DNA of 64,000 bases from Letharia columbiana. Its lineage: Eukaryota > Ascomycota > Lecanoromycetes > Lecanorales > Parmeliaceae. Of this stretch, positions 1 to 8,905 are shown piece by piece (the stretch's first letter is position 1; each line of letters begins with the position of its first letter). Below the pieces are notes generated by a model. It was not told the origin of the DNA and made no database searches. It saw only the letters and a list, made by a program, of their open reading frames with translations. The stretch spans positions 434,001-498,000 of the forward strand of contig NW_023501071.1 of the NCBI RefSeq assembly GCF_014066305.1, read 5' to 3'. A program made the position numbers and the translations under genes.

Positions 1-98
1 GCGCGGATAGAATCTCTGCAGGAAACTCGCTAGATGAGGAGGAGGCTCGCGAGGTGGATACCGAGTCGGTGAATGCTGCGGTATCGCAGACCTCTTGA
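1..98 (+). CDS. 3' end of a gene truncated by the window edge (tentative)
   Basis: Frame 3 is open from the first bases and stops at TGA 96-98, giving about 31 residues that end in an acidic, Ser/Thr/Ala-rich tail (motif DEEEAREVDTESV). The other two plus frames stop within the first 35 bases. Base composition is normal for coding DNA here. If real, this is the C-terminus of a protein whose gene lies left of the window and converges on the gene at 505-2675. The fragment is too short to assign a family, and a chance open frame cannot be excluded. Confidence 0.35.
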   Translation, partial: ADRISAGNSLDEEEAREVDTESVNAAVSQTS

Positions 99-504
99 GG
101 CAGAAAGCCTCCAAAGATGATGAGCCATAGAAACGGGTATATGATAGCCGTCGATTGGAGGGCTGGGACGATCATGGTCCAGAACAAGCGACGGTACGCA
201 AGAAGCCTGTTCATTCCGAAATGCTTTTCAGGATAGGAGGTGTAAGAAAGGACGAAGAAGGGAGGAAAGAGGAGAAGGAAAAAGGAAAAAGCGGGGAGCA
301 AACACAGTGGACAAAGGCAGCGGGAGCATGCAGTAAGACTAGCAGGGGATTCAGCGTTTGGTTCACAGCATCAGCGTTCCTTTTTGGACGAGGACAAGGA
401 CTTCCCTATCGGAAATCGGAAATCGGAAATCAGAAAACAATCTTAGGCTCGTGAATAGCGATGCCATCTTGATATTAACATCAACACTTTTCGCCCGTCA
501 TCTC
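99..504. other. intergenic region between two converging gene ends
   Basis: No convincing gene. A 99-codon plus-strand frame at 155-454 is Lys/Glu/Arg-rich, has no recognisable domain and overlaps a tandem repeat, so it is probably 3' untranslated sequence. At 410-430 there are three copies of the 7-mer CGGAAAT followed by a decayed fourth. Polyadenylation sites for both neighbours would be expected here. Confidence 0.5.
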
Positions 505-2675
505 TCATCGGCGTCTGCCAAACGGAACAGAGCGTTTGAGAATCTCATCCTCATTGCGATTGAGCAACGTCTTATAGCCTGGAGGAAAGCTCCCGTTTTC
601 CCCTCTCTTCTTCTTCTCCCTGTGCCACTGTTCATAATACCATAGTTGCAAAGCATAAAACACCCGCCATTCTTGACCGTAGTCGAGCGGATCCGGAAAC
701 CGTAAAGGCATCTCTGCTCTGACAATGGAGTCTTCAAACTCTTCCCATTGTTTGATCCTTTGATTGAATTCATCCACGGCAATACCATTTTTCAAATGCT
801 CTAGACTGTAATCCTGTGCTGCCATACCAATGATTTCGTCTTTGGTGTAGGAAGGCGGCATCTTGAACATTCCGGCGGCGCGTCCAACCAAACCCTTGAA
901 GCCAGAAACTGGAGGGTCCATGCCAAAGCTAGCATCACGATTGGCACCAACCCCATCGGCGGTAGCCTGGTCACTGCTTGGAGGTGATGGAACATTGCCC
1001 GGATGAGTCTCCACACTACCCACGCTTAGACCTACTTCGTCATCGGTAGGAACAGTGGAAGGGTTCCGCAGAGTCTGGGCGGTATGAGAGCTATCAGCAG
1101 CGGCCAAATCTGCAACAAACGGATCAACTTCCAAAACTGATAGTCTTCGTTCTGGGTCATTGCTATCGCCAGACAAATTGGCATTGACCGGTTGAGTTTC
1201 CGGACATGGTTGGAGAGTTGTGGTGTTGCCAGTGTTACCTTCGTCTGCAGCGGATAGGTCGCCTTCCGAAGTAGTGATATCTGGATGTTGAGTAGTGCCG
1301 GATCCTTCAACGCTAGTGTGCTTCAATTCTGAAAGTGGTTCAAGTGTATCCATGACCTGGTGAGGAGAGTCACTGGCGTTTCCGCTGTCTGCTATCTGTG
1401 CATCGCGTAGGGGCTGCATTCCGTTTCGAAGAGTGGTTGGTTTCTGAGCGCCTGCGACGGTAGCGATTGCTGAAGAATTCACTTCGGTCGAAGATATGAA
1501 TGTTTCCGACGGAATCTGCTGCTCTTGTTGGGTTGATGTCCTCTCCTGGTTTTGATCTGATCTACTCTGTTGTTGTTGATTTGATGTACTCTCTTGTTGA
1601 TTTGATGTACTCTCCTCTTGTTGGTGCGAAGTAGTCTCCTCCAATTGGTCCGTTGTACTCTTCCTCTCCTCCAATCCGATTGATTGCTTGTCGCTAGCTG
1701 TGGTTGGAGACTGCTTTGTCTCCGATCCCACATGCAGATTATGTTCTTGATCAAAGGTCCCGGAAGGCGGAACTGTATCCTGCAATCGCGATTCGGACGG
1801 CTGTACGGTTGTCAAATTTTGAAGATCCAGAAGCCTTCCAGTGCCCTGAGGTGCTCCTATCTCATCATCAAAATACAACTCGTATATATCGGTGAGGCCG
1901 GAGGGCGTCTCACTCCGAAGCTCAGGGGAAGCAGTTGAGAGGCTTGTCTGAGGAGCGCTGTGCCGTCGAAGTATGTGGCCGCCTCCTAAGAGTTGATTTC
2001 CCGGCTCTTGCCTTGGCCTCAGGTGCGAGTTAACGACTCTGGTGAGAATCTTCTGACGGGGAACTTACCGATGAGGCGGTACTTGCTCGTTAGCGGCTGG
2101 TTCTGTGGGCATCGGTGGCTGCCGAGCCGGGTTGGGACTCGAGATGAGAGACAGCTTTCTCCACAAGGATTTGGACATGAGAGCACCCATCAGTGATCTT
2201 GGCGCTGATCCAAGCATCTCTTCCAAGCACCATTCCAATGATGCAAATTTTGCAATCTTCTCAACACTAAAAAATGAATGTTAGTGACAAGATCTTAACC
2301 CTATATGATGACCGCTGTTAATCAGATCAAGAGGAAAAGGAGAAGGAAGAAGTTTGGATGAGATGTCTGGTGTTACAAAAACAAAAAAGTGAATGTTGGT
2401 GAGAGGGGACTTCTTGATGTCAGGGGAAAATCTGCAACTCACAACGGGTGTAAAGGGGAGAAGATGGACAAGACGTGTCTCGCCAAAGCCGCGACAATGG
2501 CACAATAGATTTGTGGACCGTCCCGCCACTCATGGTACTCTTGTGCGTTCATTGTTTCAAGTTTTCCAGTCACAGCGGCGAGGCGCCAAAGTATCGGTGG
2601 GGCAACGATGATCAAGCCAAGGAGGAAATCCCAAATAAAGGACCAAAACAAAAACCAAGATACTCGCCGAGACAT
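505..2675 (-). CDS. three-exon gene, 647-residue predicted membrane-anchored protein of unknown function
   Basis: Model: exon 1 2675-2443, intron 2442-2267, exon 2 2266-2069, intron 2068-2018, exon 3 2017-505 (stop TGA 507-505). Total 1,944 nt, 647 residues. The splice joints keep frame: F78 spans intron 1 and R144 spans intron 2, and reading through either donor meets a stop at once. The long frame in exon 3 has no ATG near its 5' end, which is what forces the upstream exons. Residues 7-30 are strongly hydrophobic (WFLFWSFI...LLGLIIV) and 56-75 moderately so, suggesting a membrane anchor or two membrane segments. Residues about 267-311 are a Gln/Ser/Thr/Glu low-complexity tract with repeats of TSNQQ. 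The last 130 residues look like the folded part: rich in Trp/Tyr (YALQLWYYEQWH) and ending in basic residues. I do not recognise the family. The gene is the last one before the AT block. An in-frame ATG at 2696 would add seven residues. Confidence 0.72.
2018..2068 (-). other. intron 2 of the 505-2675 gene (51 nt)
   Basis: Donor GTAAGT at 2068-2063; GTTAAC at about 2034-2029 as branch region; acceptor CACCTGAG ending at 2018. Retention gives an immediate TAA. An alternative in-phase acceptor AAGG, 6 nt further on, would remove two residues. Length and signals are typical of filamentous ascomycetes. Confidence 0.65.
2267..2442 (-). other. intron 1 of the 505-2675 gene (176 nt)
   Basis: Donor GTGAGT at 2442-2437, branch-point-like CACTAAC about 20 nt before the acceptor, acceptor TTTTTTAG ending at 2267. 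The intron carries a second, similar block at about 2381-2403 (CACCAACATTCACTTTTTTG on the minus strand) that matches the real 3' splice region but lacks the final AG. An alternative acceptor, ACACCAG, lies between them, so a shorter intron or two introns cannot be ruled out without RNA data. Confidence 0.6.
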
Positions 2676-2700
2676 AGTACATAGTACATAGTACATAGTA
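2673..2700 (-). repeat. four tandem 7-mers carrying the start codon
   Basis: CATAGTA occurs exactly four times (2673, 2680, 2687, 2694). On the gene strand each unit contributes an ATG, at 2696, 2689, 2682 and 2675. Since 7 is not a multiple of 3, these fall in three frames. The first and fourth are in frame with the protein. Confidence 0.9.
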
Positions 2701-2760
2701 CTCGTAGATGCGCTTTGAGCTTTGAGCTTTGAGCTTTAGAAAGCTTCGGGACTGTCAGAT

Positions 2761-2796
2761 AGTGGTAGTGGTAGTGGTAGTGGTAGTGGTAGTGGT
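2761..2796. repeat. hexamer array (AGTGGT)6
   Basis: Six perfect units. The complementary motif CTACCA recurs as an array at 2934-2976, so the two could pair across about 140 bp. Confidence 0.9.
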
Positions 2797-2868
2797 CGGG
2801 CTTCCTCTCGGCGAACAGCGGGGATTTCCGCAATACTCCGGGAAGTTCTCCAGGGTACTAATCGTGTC

Positions 2869-2902
2869 TACCCCCATTTGCGCCCTACCCCCATTTGCGC
2901 CC
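2869..2902. repeat. 17-bp tandem duplication
   Basis: TACCCCCATTTGCGCCC occurs twice, head to tail and identical. Confidence 0.9.
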
Positions 2903-2933
2903 ATTTTAAATCCGATAAATCCGACATAGAAAA

Positions 2934-2976
2934 CTACCACTACCATGGCTACCACTACCATGGCTACCACTACCAC
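2934..2976. repeat. 15-bp minisatellite CTACCACTACCATGG
   Basis: Two full units and a 13-bp partial third. It is an inverted complement of the 2761-2796 array at the level of the ACCACT/AGTGGT core. Confidence 0.85.
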
Positions 2977-3099
2977 TCTTTCAAATGGCCTACTACCATA
3001 GTCTATCATAATGGCTAATGCTACGGTATTATAGTCGCCGTCTATAGGCCTAGCATAGTAGATATCCTTACCCTAAACTTAGATATAGCCTGTTTTTAT

Positions 3100-4000
3100 T
3101 CTAACGATATATATATCTAAGTAGTAATCGATATTTTATTTAAACCTTATAATATAATAAGATATCTATTAAAAATATTATAAATTATCTAATTAATAAT
3201 TAGTCTCTTAGCGTATAACTATAAATTTAAATCTACTAAATATCTTAATAATTTCGAAAATAATAAAAAAATAATAACTTAATATTTAATTTCTTATAAT
3301 CGTAAGAGAGTTTATATTATAAGTGTATAGTTTATTCTAATTCATAGTCTATATTCATTTATATATATTTGGAATTTACTAGGCCTCTATTAATATATTT
3401 ACTCTTAAATAAACTTTTAAACTTCTTTTTTAATACTCTAGAACGTTATATAAAATGGGAATTACGATATATCTTATATAACGATCTTAATATCTAGTAT
3501 TATAATATCGTAGAGCTTTAATTTTAAAGAGATTTAATAAAGAAATAAAGAAATAATAGCTATAAACGTATTTTACTATAAAATAATTATTTAATATTAT
3601 ATTTTTAAGCGAAGAAGAAATCGTAGAATAATACGTTCTAATTAGCTCGATTTAATTTCTCTTAAGTCGAATTAAGCCGTAATCTTTAATTCTTAAATTA
3701 ATATTAAATAAGTTTCTTCTTAAGATATTATATCTACGAAATTATTATAAAATACTTAATAGTAATAGCAAGATCGAATAGTAACACAATATAACTTTTA
3801 AAGATCTTTATAAATCAAATAATAAGAAAAGCGTACTCGATAAGATTTACGTAAAGTAATTATTAAATAATAAGAGTCTAAGTAATCGATTTTTAAATAT
3901 AAAAAAATAAGGCCTTAGAGTGCTTTCTAAAGACTTTGGATGAATTTAATTCGTTTAAAAATACGATATTCGAGGTTCTAGCGGTAGCCTATTAATATTA
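3100..4000. mobile_element. degraded repeat related to 58,420-58,870
   Basis: The segment around 3,608-3,800 (core GAAGAAGAAATCG, then a comparable spacing of TCTTTAATT and AAGATATTATAT) matches 58,547-58,750 in the same orientation. In the plus frame both begin with a Lys/Glu-rich LSKEEEIV-like stretch reminiscent of the helix-turn-helix region of pogo-type transposases, but this is weak. No boundaries found. Confidence 0.35.
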
Positions 4001-4056
4001 TAAGCTAGGTATCTTCTATTATTTAAAATAGATATATATAAGCCTTCTATATATCT

Positions 4057-4152
4057 TCTTATAAGTCTTTCTATAAATCTTTCTATAAGCCTTTCTATAA
4101 GCCTTTCTATAAGCCTTCCTATAAGCCTTTCTATAAGTCTTTCTATAAGTCT
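4057..4152. repeat. 12-bp tandem array TTCTATAAGCCT, about 8 units
   Basis: Units vary only between TTCTATAAGCCT, TTCTATAAGTCT and TTCTATAAATCT, plus one TCC start. All are transition changes, as expected from RIP or deamination. Confidence 0.85.
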
Positions 4153-4299
4153 TCTTAATCTAAAATAGATATATATATATAAGCCTCTCTATATTAATTA
4201 ATCATCGAATAGATAATTTAGAAGACTAAGAAAAGAACTTATTATAATTTTATAGTTCTACTATAGTAAAAAAAAACTATATTCCTCTTATCTTCCCTT

Positions 4300-5950
4300 C
4301 GTTAATAGCTTTATTAATACCTTTATTAAAGACTTTAAAGTCTCTTAAAGAGATATTTAAAAAGAAATATCTAGAGATTATATTTAATAAGTATAATTAA
4401 ACTCTTTTAGCTTATAAGAATAGCTTAGACTCTTATAAAAAGAAATCTAGAATTAAATTAATTACGTTATATTATAGAGTTATTCCTTCTACTATTAAAT
4501 CGATATATCGTTATTACTAATACTTATTCTTAATAAAAAGTAGTTAAAGATTAATAACGATTAAGACTCTATAGAGAAGAAAGCTTTAAGAATATAGATT
4601 CTATAAATAATAAAGTAAGATTAATCTTTTAGAGTTGGTCTTATTTATTATATAGCTAGTAAAATACTAGTAGTAAAGTAAGATAATAAAGAGTTAGAGA
4701 TAAATTAGATCCACGACTTTCTTAAATATTATTTAAATCTATAAAGTCGATTTAGTTAGCCTTTAAATAAAGAACGTGCTATAACTTATAATATAGAAAA
4801 GATTATTATAATAATTTTAGCTTATTAAATTAGTTATTTAAAAGTATAATATTTAGAAGAAAGATATATATAATATAAATAAGAAAAGATCTACTCTTAA
4901 TACTGCTAGTAAAATAAGAGTTATATACTTTAAGTATAATATATATATATATATAGCTTAGAATAAGAGTAGAGAGTAGATAACTTTTATCGAATATATA
5001 TTCGCGAATAAAAGACTTCTTTTATTATTTATTATCTTTAAAAATAAGCTTTAAATAAAAACTTAATTTAATATCTTAAAGAAAAAGAAATTAATAATTA
5101 TATTAAGTAAAAATAAATAAATAAATAACATATTAAACTTAAAGTAGTTTATTAGATATATTTTATTAATTTCTATTTATATAATTAGCTTTTAACTTAT
5201 TCCTTATAAATACTTTAAATTATAGACTCAAAAAATATTAAAAGAAAGATATCGCCTTCTAATATATAACGAGTATATATTATATATTAGTATTAAAGTT
5301 ATATAGTTTTATATTAATAACGATATCGTTTTATTATATCTATTTATCTACTTTATATATATCCTTTAACTATTAAACATCGAGTTTTTTTAACCTTTAA
5401 CGATTATATATCGAAAATATCTAATAAAAAATATTATACTTAAAAGTAATTACTTAATAAATAAAATAGACTTTATTTAATTTATTTAAATAATAAGAAT
5501 AAATATTATAACGAAAAAGAATATTAGATATATATAATAGAAGAGTAAGCTATTTTCGAATTAGCTATAAGTTATTCTTAATAAATTAAAACTTAAGATA
5601 TTAGAATTAAGATTTATTATATCTTTATCTTTAGAGATAATAATTATTATATTTAATAGTAACTCTCTATTTATATCTTTTATCTCGATAAATATAAAGT
5701 AAGTTAATTAGCTAATTTAATAAATTAAGACTAATAATCTTAATTTAATATTATTAGAAAAGCTTAAAAAAGTATATAATTTAGCGCTAATAAATAATAT
5801 CTTACTTTATATTATTAACGAGGATCTTATTAAGATAGAGTAACGAAAAAAAGATAAGATTAAATATAGATATACGTATTAAGGCGAAGAATAACTTATA
5901 ATTTTTAAGCTTATTTAGAAACAAATAGAAAACTTAATTAATAAGAAATT
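4300..5950 (+). pseudogene. Fot1/pogo-type (Tc1/mariner superfamily) transposase relic
   Basis: Reading plus-strand codons and allowing RIP-type stops, about 5,252-5,400 gives RLLIYDEY.SHIS..VI followed, at family spacing, by NNDIVLLYLP.HSTHIL.PLDV. This corresponds to the second catalytic Asp block (D-G-H-x-SH) and the LPPHSTHxLQPLDV block of the DDE_1 domain. Upstream, 4,300-4,420 resembles the N-terminal LKSLKEGEIF segment. The enzyme would cut and paste an element of about 2 kb with short inverted repeats. Many in-frame stops make it dead. Terminal inverted repeats were not found with certainty. Confidence 0.6.
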
Positions 5951-6133
5951 TAAGAAGTAATTTTAAAGTATATATTATCTCGAATTAGCTATTTTTAAAA
6001 ATAACGAGAGATAGAAGTTTAGTTAAGAAAAAGGCTACTATATCTCTTATATTAAACTTAATAATATTACTAAATCTCGCTCTATTATCTTCGCTATTCG
6101 ATAATCGTCGAGTCGAGATAACATTTTAGCTTC

Positions 6134-6166
6134 AAAAATCGCGTCTTTCAAGAACGCGACTTTTTT
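6134..6166. repeat. GC-bearing hairpin
   Basis: Arms AAAAATCGCGT (6134-6144) and ACGCGACTTTTTT (6154-6166), 9-nt loop, one G-T type mismatch. It stands out because CGCG is rare here. It lies just downstream of the pogo-type relic and could mark its end, but no partner was found at the other side. Confidence 0.55.
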
Positions 6167-8151
6167 ATATTCTTTCTTACTATTTTATTAAATATAATTT
6201 AACATAGCTAAAATTGCTATTCTATCTTAGTTTAATAAGAACGAACTATATAAGACTTAGAAATATTAGAAAAAAGAGGTTACGATCGAGATAAGGAAGG
6301 AAAAACTTAAGTAACGTAATATTCTTCTTCGATATATATCTATATTACCTGAGTATCAACTACTATAAATCGAGTATTATATACTTATTAGTTACTTTTT
6401 AAATAACTTTATAATTCTCTTATATCTAGTATTTAACCTTATATAAACTATTACTATCTAGAATATACTTTATAAAAATATAAATTTATATACTTCTCGA
6501 CAGAGTCCTTTAGATCCTTACTGAAAACTCACCCGTATTCCGAAGCTAAAAATCTTTATCGCTATTACAATCTATATAGAAATCTATTACTTTTCTACTA
6601 TTTATAATTATTGAAGAACTAATAATATTACTTCGATGTCTTCGATTCTTACTAGCGAAATAGCACGAGATCGCTATATACTTCTTCGAAGAATAATTCA
6701 TTATTCAGATCCTAACGAAGAGGATTCTTTTACTCTTAAAAAGAGTAGATATCAGAAATCTATATAATATAAGAAGATACTTTTATTTACCGATGAGATA
6801 TAAAGTAACTAAAAGAAATTACGTACTTTAAGTAATTATTATATAATTAATAAATATATAATTAAGAAGACGAGATATACTTATTATTCTATTATAGCTC
6901 TAAGTAAATTAATTAAGAAGAAATATAAGGTTTTTATAATTAGTAATAAGAGCTATCTCTATAACTATATATAATATTCGTTTAAATAAAACCTCGAGGA
7001 TAGGCTTAAAGTTAAAGGTCTCGGAGATATAAGCGCTATAGTCTTTAAATTAGTTATTAATATACTATTCTCTAACTTTATCCTCTTTATAAATAACTAT
7101 TTTATTAAATTAAAGCTTACTAGCAAGCTAAAGATCTTAAGAATTACTATATATAAAACTATAAAGTTAAATCAAATAAATCTTTTAGAATTACTTATAG
7201 AGATAAAATAGCGATTTGCTAAGAATATGCTATACGATATTCTTACTATAGTAGTTTAGAATAATATTCTTATAATAGTCTAGTAGAATAATAATCTTAT
7301 TTTAGCCCTTACTACTATCTACGATATTAGAGAGATTAATAATACTATTATTAAAAAGAGAAAGCGTTCTAATAGAATAAGTATTAATAATTATATTATC
7401 TTACTTGCTTTTAAAGAGAATAGAAATAACGTCTAATAAAAGGATTTCGATATTTCGAAGATCTTTTTCTACTATAACAGGTATATGAGGGAGATTAATC
7501 GATTTAATATATTAATAACTATATATTCTTCTTATAGAGCTTATAATCGAATATAGATACCCTAATTTCACTGGAAATTAGATAGAAATCTTTCGAATAC
7601 TTTCAAACTCTATAAATCTATAGGAATATTTCGTTAAGAGTATTAGACGTTTTTTAAATAGATAATAGTAGAATTACTTAAGAAAGATAGAGAAGATAAG
7701 CAATCTCGATAACCTCTTACTTTTCTTTCTACTCTATCGAAATTAGTATAAGACAATCATAAATAATAAGACTTAAAGACCGTTTAATAGTATTTTATAT
7801 ATCGTTTGAATCGTTAGAAGAAAGGATTTTAGAGGTTTAGTAAAGAAATAATTAATAATAGTAAGGGAGTACGAAAGATAAGAGGGGGATACGCTGTCTA
7901 TAAAATCTCTTTATATAAGAAAGAAAATTATATAGAACGATTCCACTATAGAAAGAATTAAATGAAGTCTATTTAATAGATTACGATTATTTAATATAAA
8001 CTATATAGTAGTTTTATAGTAGTAATATAAATAATAATACTAGAATTCTTAAATATTATCTTTCAACGGTTATCGGATAATAGCGAGCTTTATCGAAGAC
8101 TTTATTATAGACTTTATCGTAGATTTTATCTTAATAATAATAGTAAGATAA
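6167..8151. mobile_element. degraded, unclassified element(s)
   Basis: No family recognised. The patch 6,500-6,760 is less mutated than its surroundings. From ATG 6637 a plus frame runs about 41 codons (MSSILTSEIARDRYILLRR..., Ser/Arg/Asp-rich) before a TAA that could be a RIP-made stop; it may be the start of a gag-like or ORF1 protein. Further on (7,200-7,800) the plus strand keeps short coding-like stretches without a diagnostic motif. Confidence 0.35.
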
Positions 8152-8288
8152 AAGAGATAAAAGAGGTAGAAGAAGTAAAAGAGATAAAAGAGATGAAAGA
8201 GGTAAGAAAATAGTAGAAGAAGAGATAGTAGAAGAAGAGGTAGTAGAAGAAGAGGTAGGAGAAGAAGAGATAGTAGAAGAGATAGTAA
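8152..8288 (+). repeat. purine-only tract with 15-bp coding-type repeats
   Basis: The plus strand is nearly all A/G. Its second half repeats GAAGAAGAGGTAGTA with transition variants. One frame reads (EEEVV)n, an acidic pentapeptide repeat, so it is probably the low-complexity tail of a transposon protein. Confidence 0.6.
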
Positions 8289-8382
8289 CGGTTTTTTTAC
8301 GACATAATAGATCGATAAAGTCTAAAAAATAATAATTTAAACTCTTCGATATAGAAGCCTTAGAAGTAATAAAATATCATCA

Positions 8383-8604
8383 TTATTATACTAGTTTGCT
8401 ATATAAATTTAATAAGAGATAGATATTTAGATGTTGCGTCGAAATTATCGAATTTAATTTAGACGTAAATAGAGATAGAGCGTAAATGAGAGTAGATACG
8501 ATTAATGTTATATCTCTATTTACGATATCTTAAATTCGATATTTTCAACGTAATATTAAAATATCTATCTTTTATCAAATTTGTATAGTAAACTAGTATG
8601 AATA
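8383..8604. mobile_element. fold-back (MITE-like) palindromic element
   Basis: Left arm 8383-8480 and right arm 8511-8604 are inverted copies over about 95 bp (both begin TATT.TACTAGTTT.CTATA and run to TCGTAAATAGAGATA-like sequence) with about a 30-bp loop. Most differences are transitions. No coding capacity. A shortened relative occurs at about 10,780-10,860. Confidence 0.7.
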
Positions 8605-8608
8605 TGTG

Positions 8609-8650
8609 TTGGGGCGCGGGCTTTTCAGTAGTGAAAAGCTTGCTGAGTAT
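8609..8650. other. unmutated GC-rich scrap with perfect hairpin
   Basis: About 40 bp retaining CA and TG. It contains GCTTTTCA (8620-8627), loop GTAG and TGAAAAGC (8632-8639), then TTGCTGAGTA. A hairpin followed within 10 nt by CTGA resembles a canonical Helitron 3' end, but no matching 5' end was found. Confidence 0.45.
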
Positions 8651-8654
8651 TAGT

Positions 8655-8905
8655 TTTTAACTATTTTTAATTCTTAGAGAGATCTTCTAAAACCTCTTAA
8701 ACCCTTTAAGAGCTCTTTAAAGACTCTTCGAAAGCTTATATCGAGAGACTATCGAAGGAAACTCGAAATTTAATTATTTTAATAATATTTAATTAATTTT
8801 AAATTTACTTTAATAATTTCTCGATAAAAACTCTCGAAAAGCTCTTAAAGAGCTTTAAAGAATTTAAAAGATTTTAAGAGATTTAATTCTAAGAATTAAA
8901 ATACT
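8655..8905. repeat. inverted pair of about 85-bp repeats
   Basis: 8655-8745 and the reverse complement of 8825-8905 both read TTTTAATTCTTAG ... CTCTTAA ... CTCTTTAA ... TATCGAGA. A third copy lies at 9,968-10,060. Function unknown; probably arms of a degraded element. Confidence 0.45.

Larger units (their letters stand above)
2676..3059. promoter_or_regulatory. upstream region of the 505-2675 gene, dense in short tandem repeats
   Basis: Presumed promoter and 5' UTR. It holds, in order, (GCTTTGA)3 plus GCTTTAG at 2712-2739, (AGTGGT)6 at 2761-2796, two copies of a 17-mer at 2869-2902 and 2.9 copies of CTACCACTACCATGG at 2934-2976. No clear TATA or CCAAT element was identified. Base composition falls from normal to AT-rich between about 3,000 and 3,100. 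Confidence 0.5.

Noticed and set aside
155..454. 99-codon plus-strand open frame as a gene
   Set aside because: Low-complexity Lys/Glu/Arg content, ends in a 7-bp tandem repeat, no domain, and lies where 3' UTRs of converging genes are expected.
2755..3009. Short frames of poly-Val/poly-Thr upstream of the gene
   Set aside because: Translation of (AGTGGT)n and (CTACCA)n repeats.
3070..3080. Telomere repeat (CCCTAA)
   Set aside because: A single unit only, with no array.
6637..6762. Small secreted protein (effector-like) gene in the AT block
   Set aside because: The frame starting at ATG 6637 has no signal peptide and stops after about 41 codons at a RIP-type TAA. Surroundings look like degraded element DNA.
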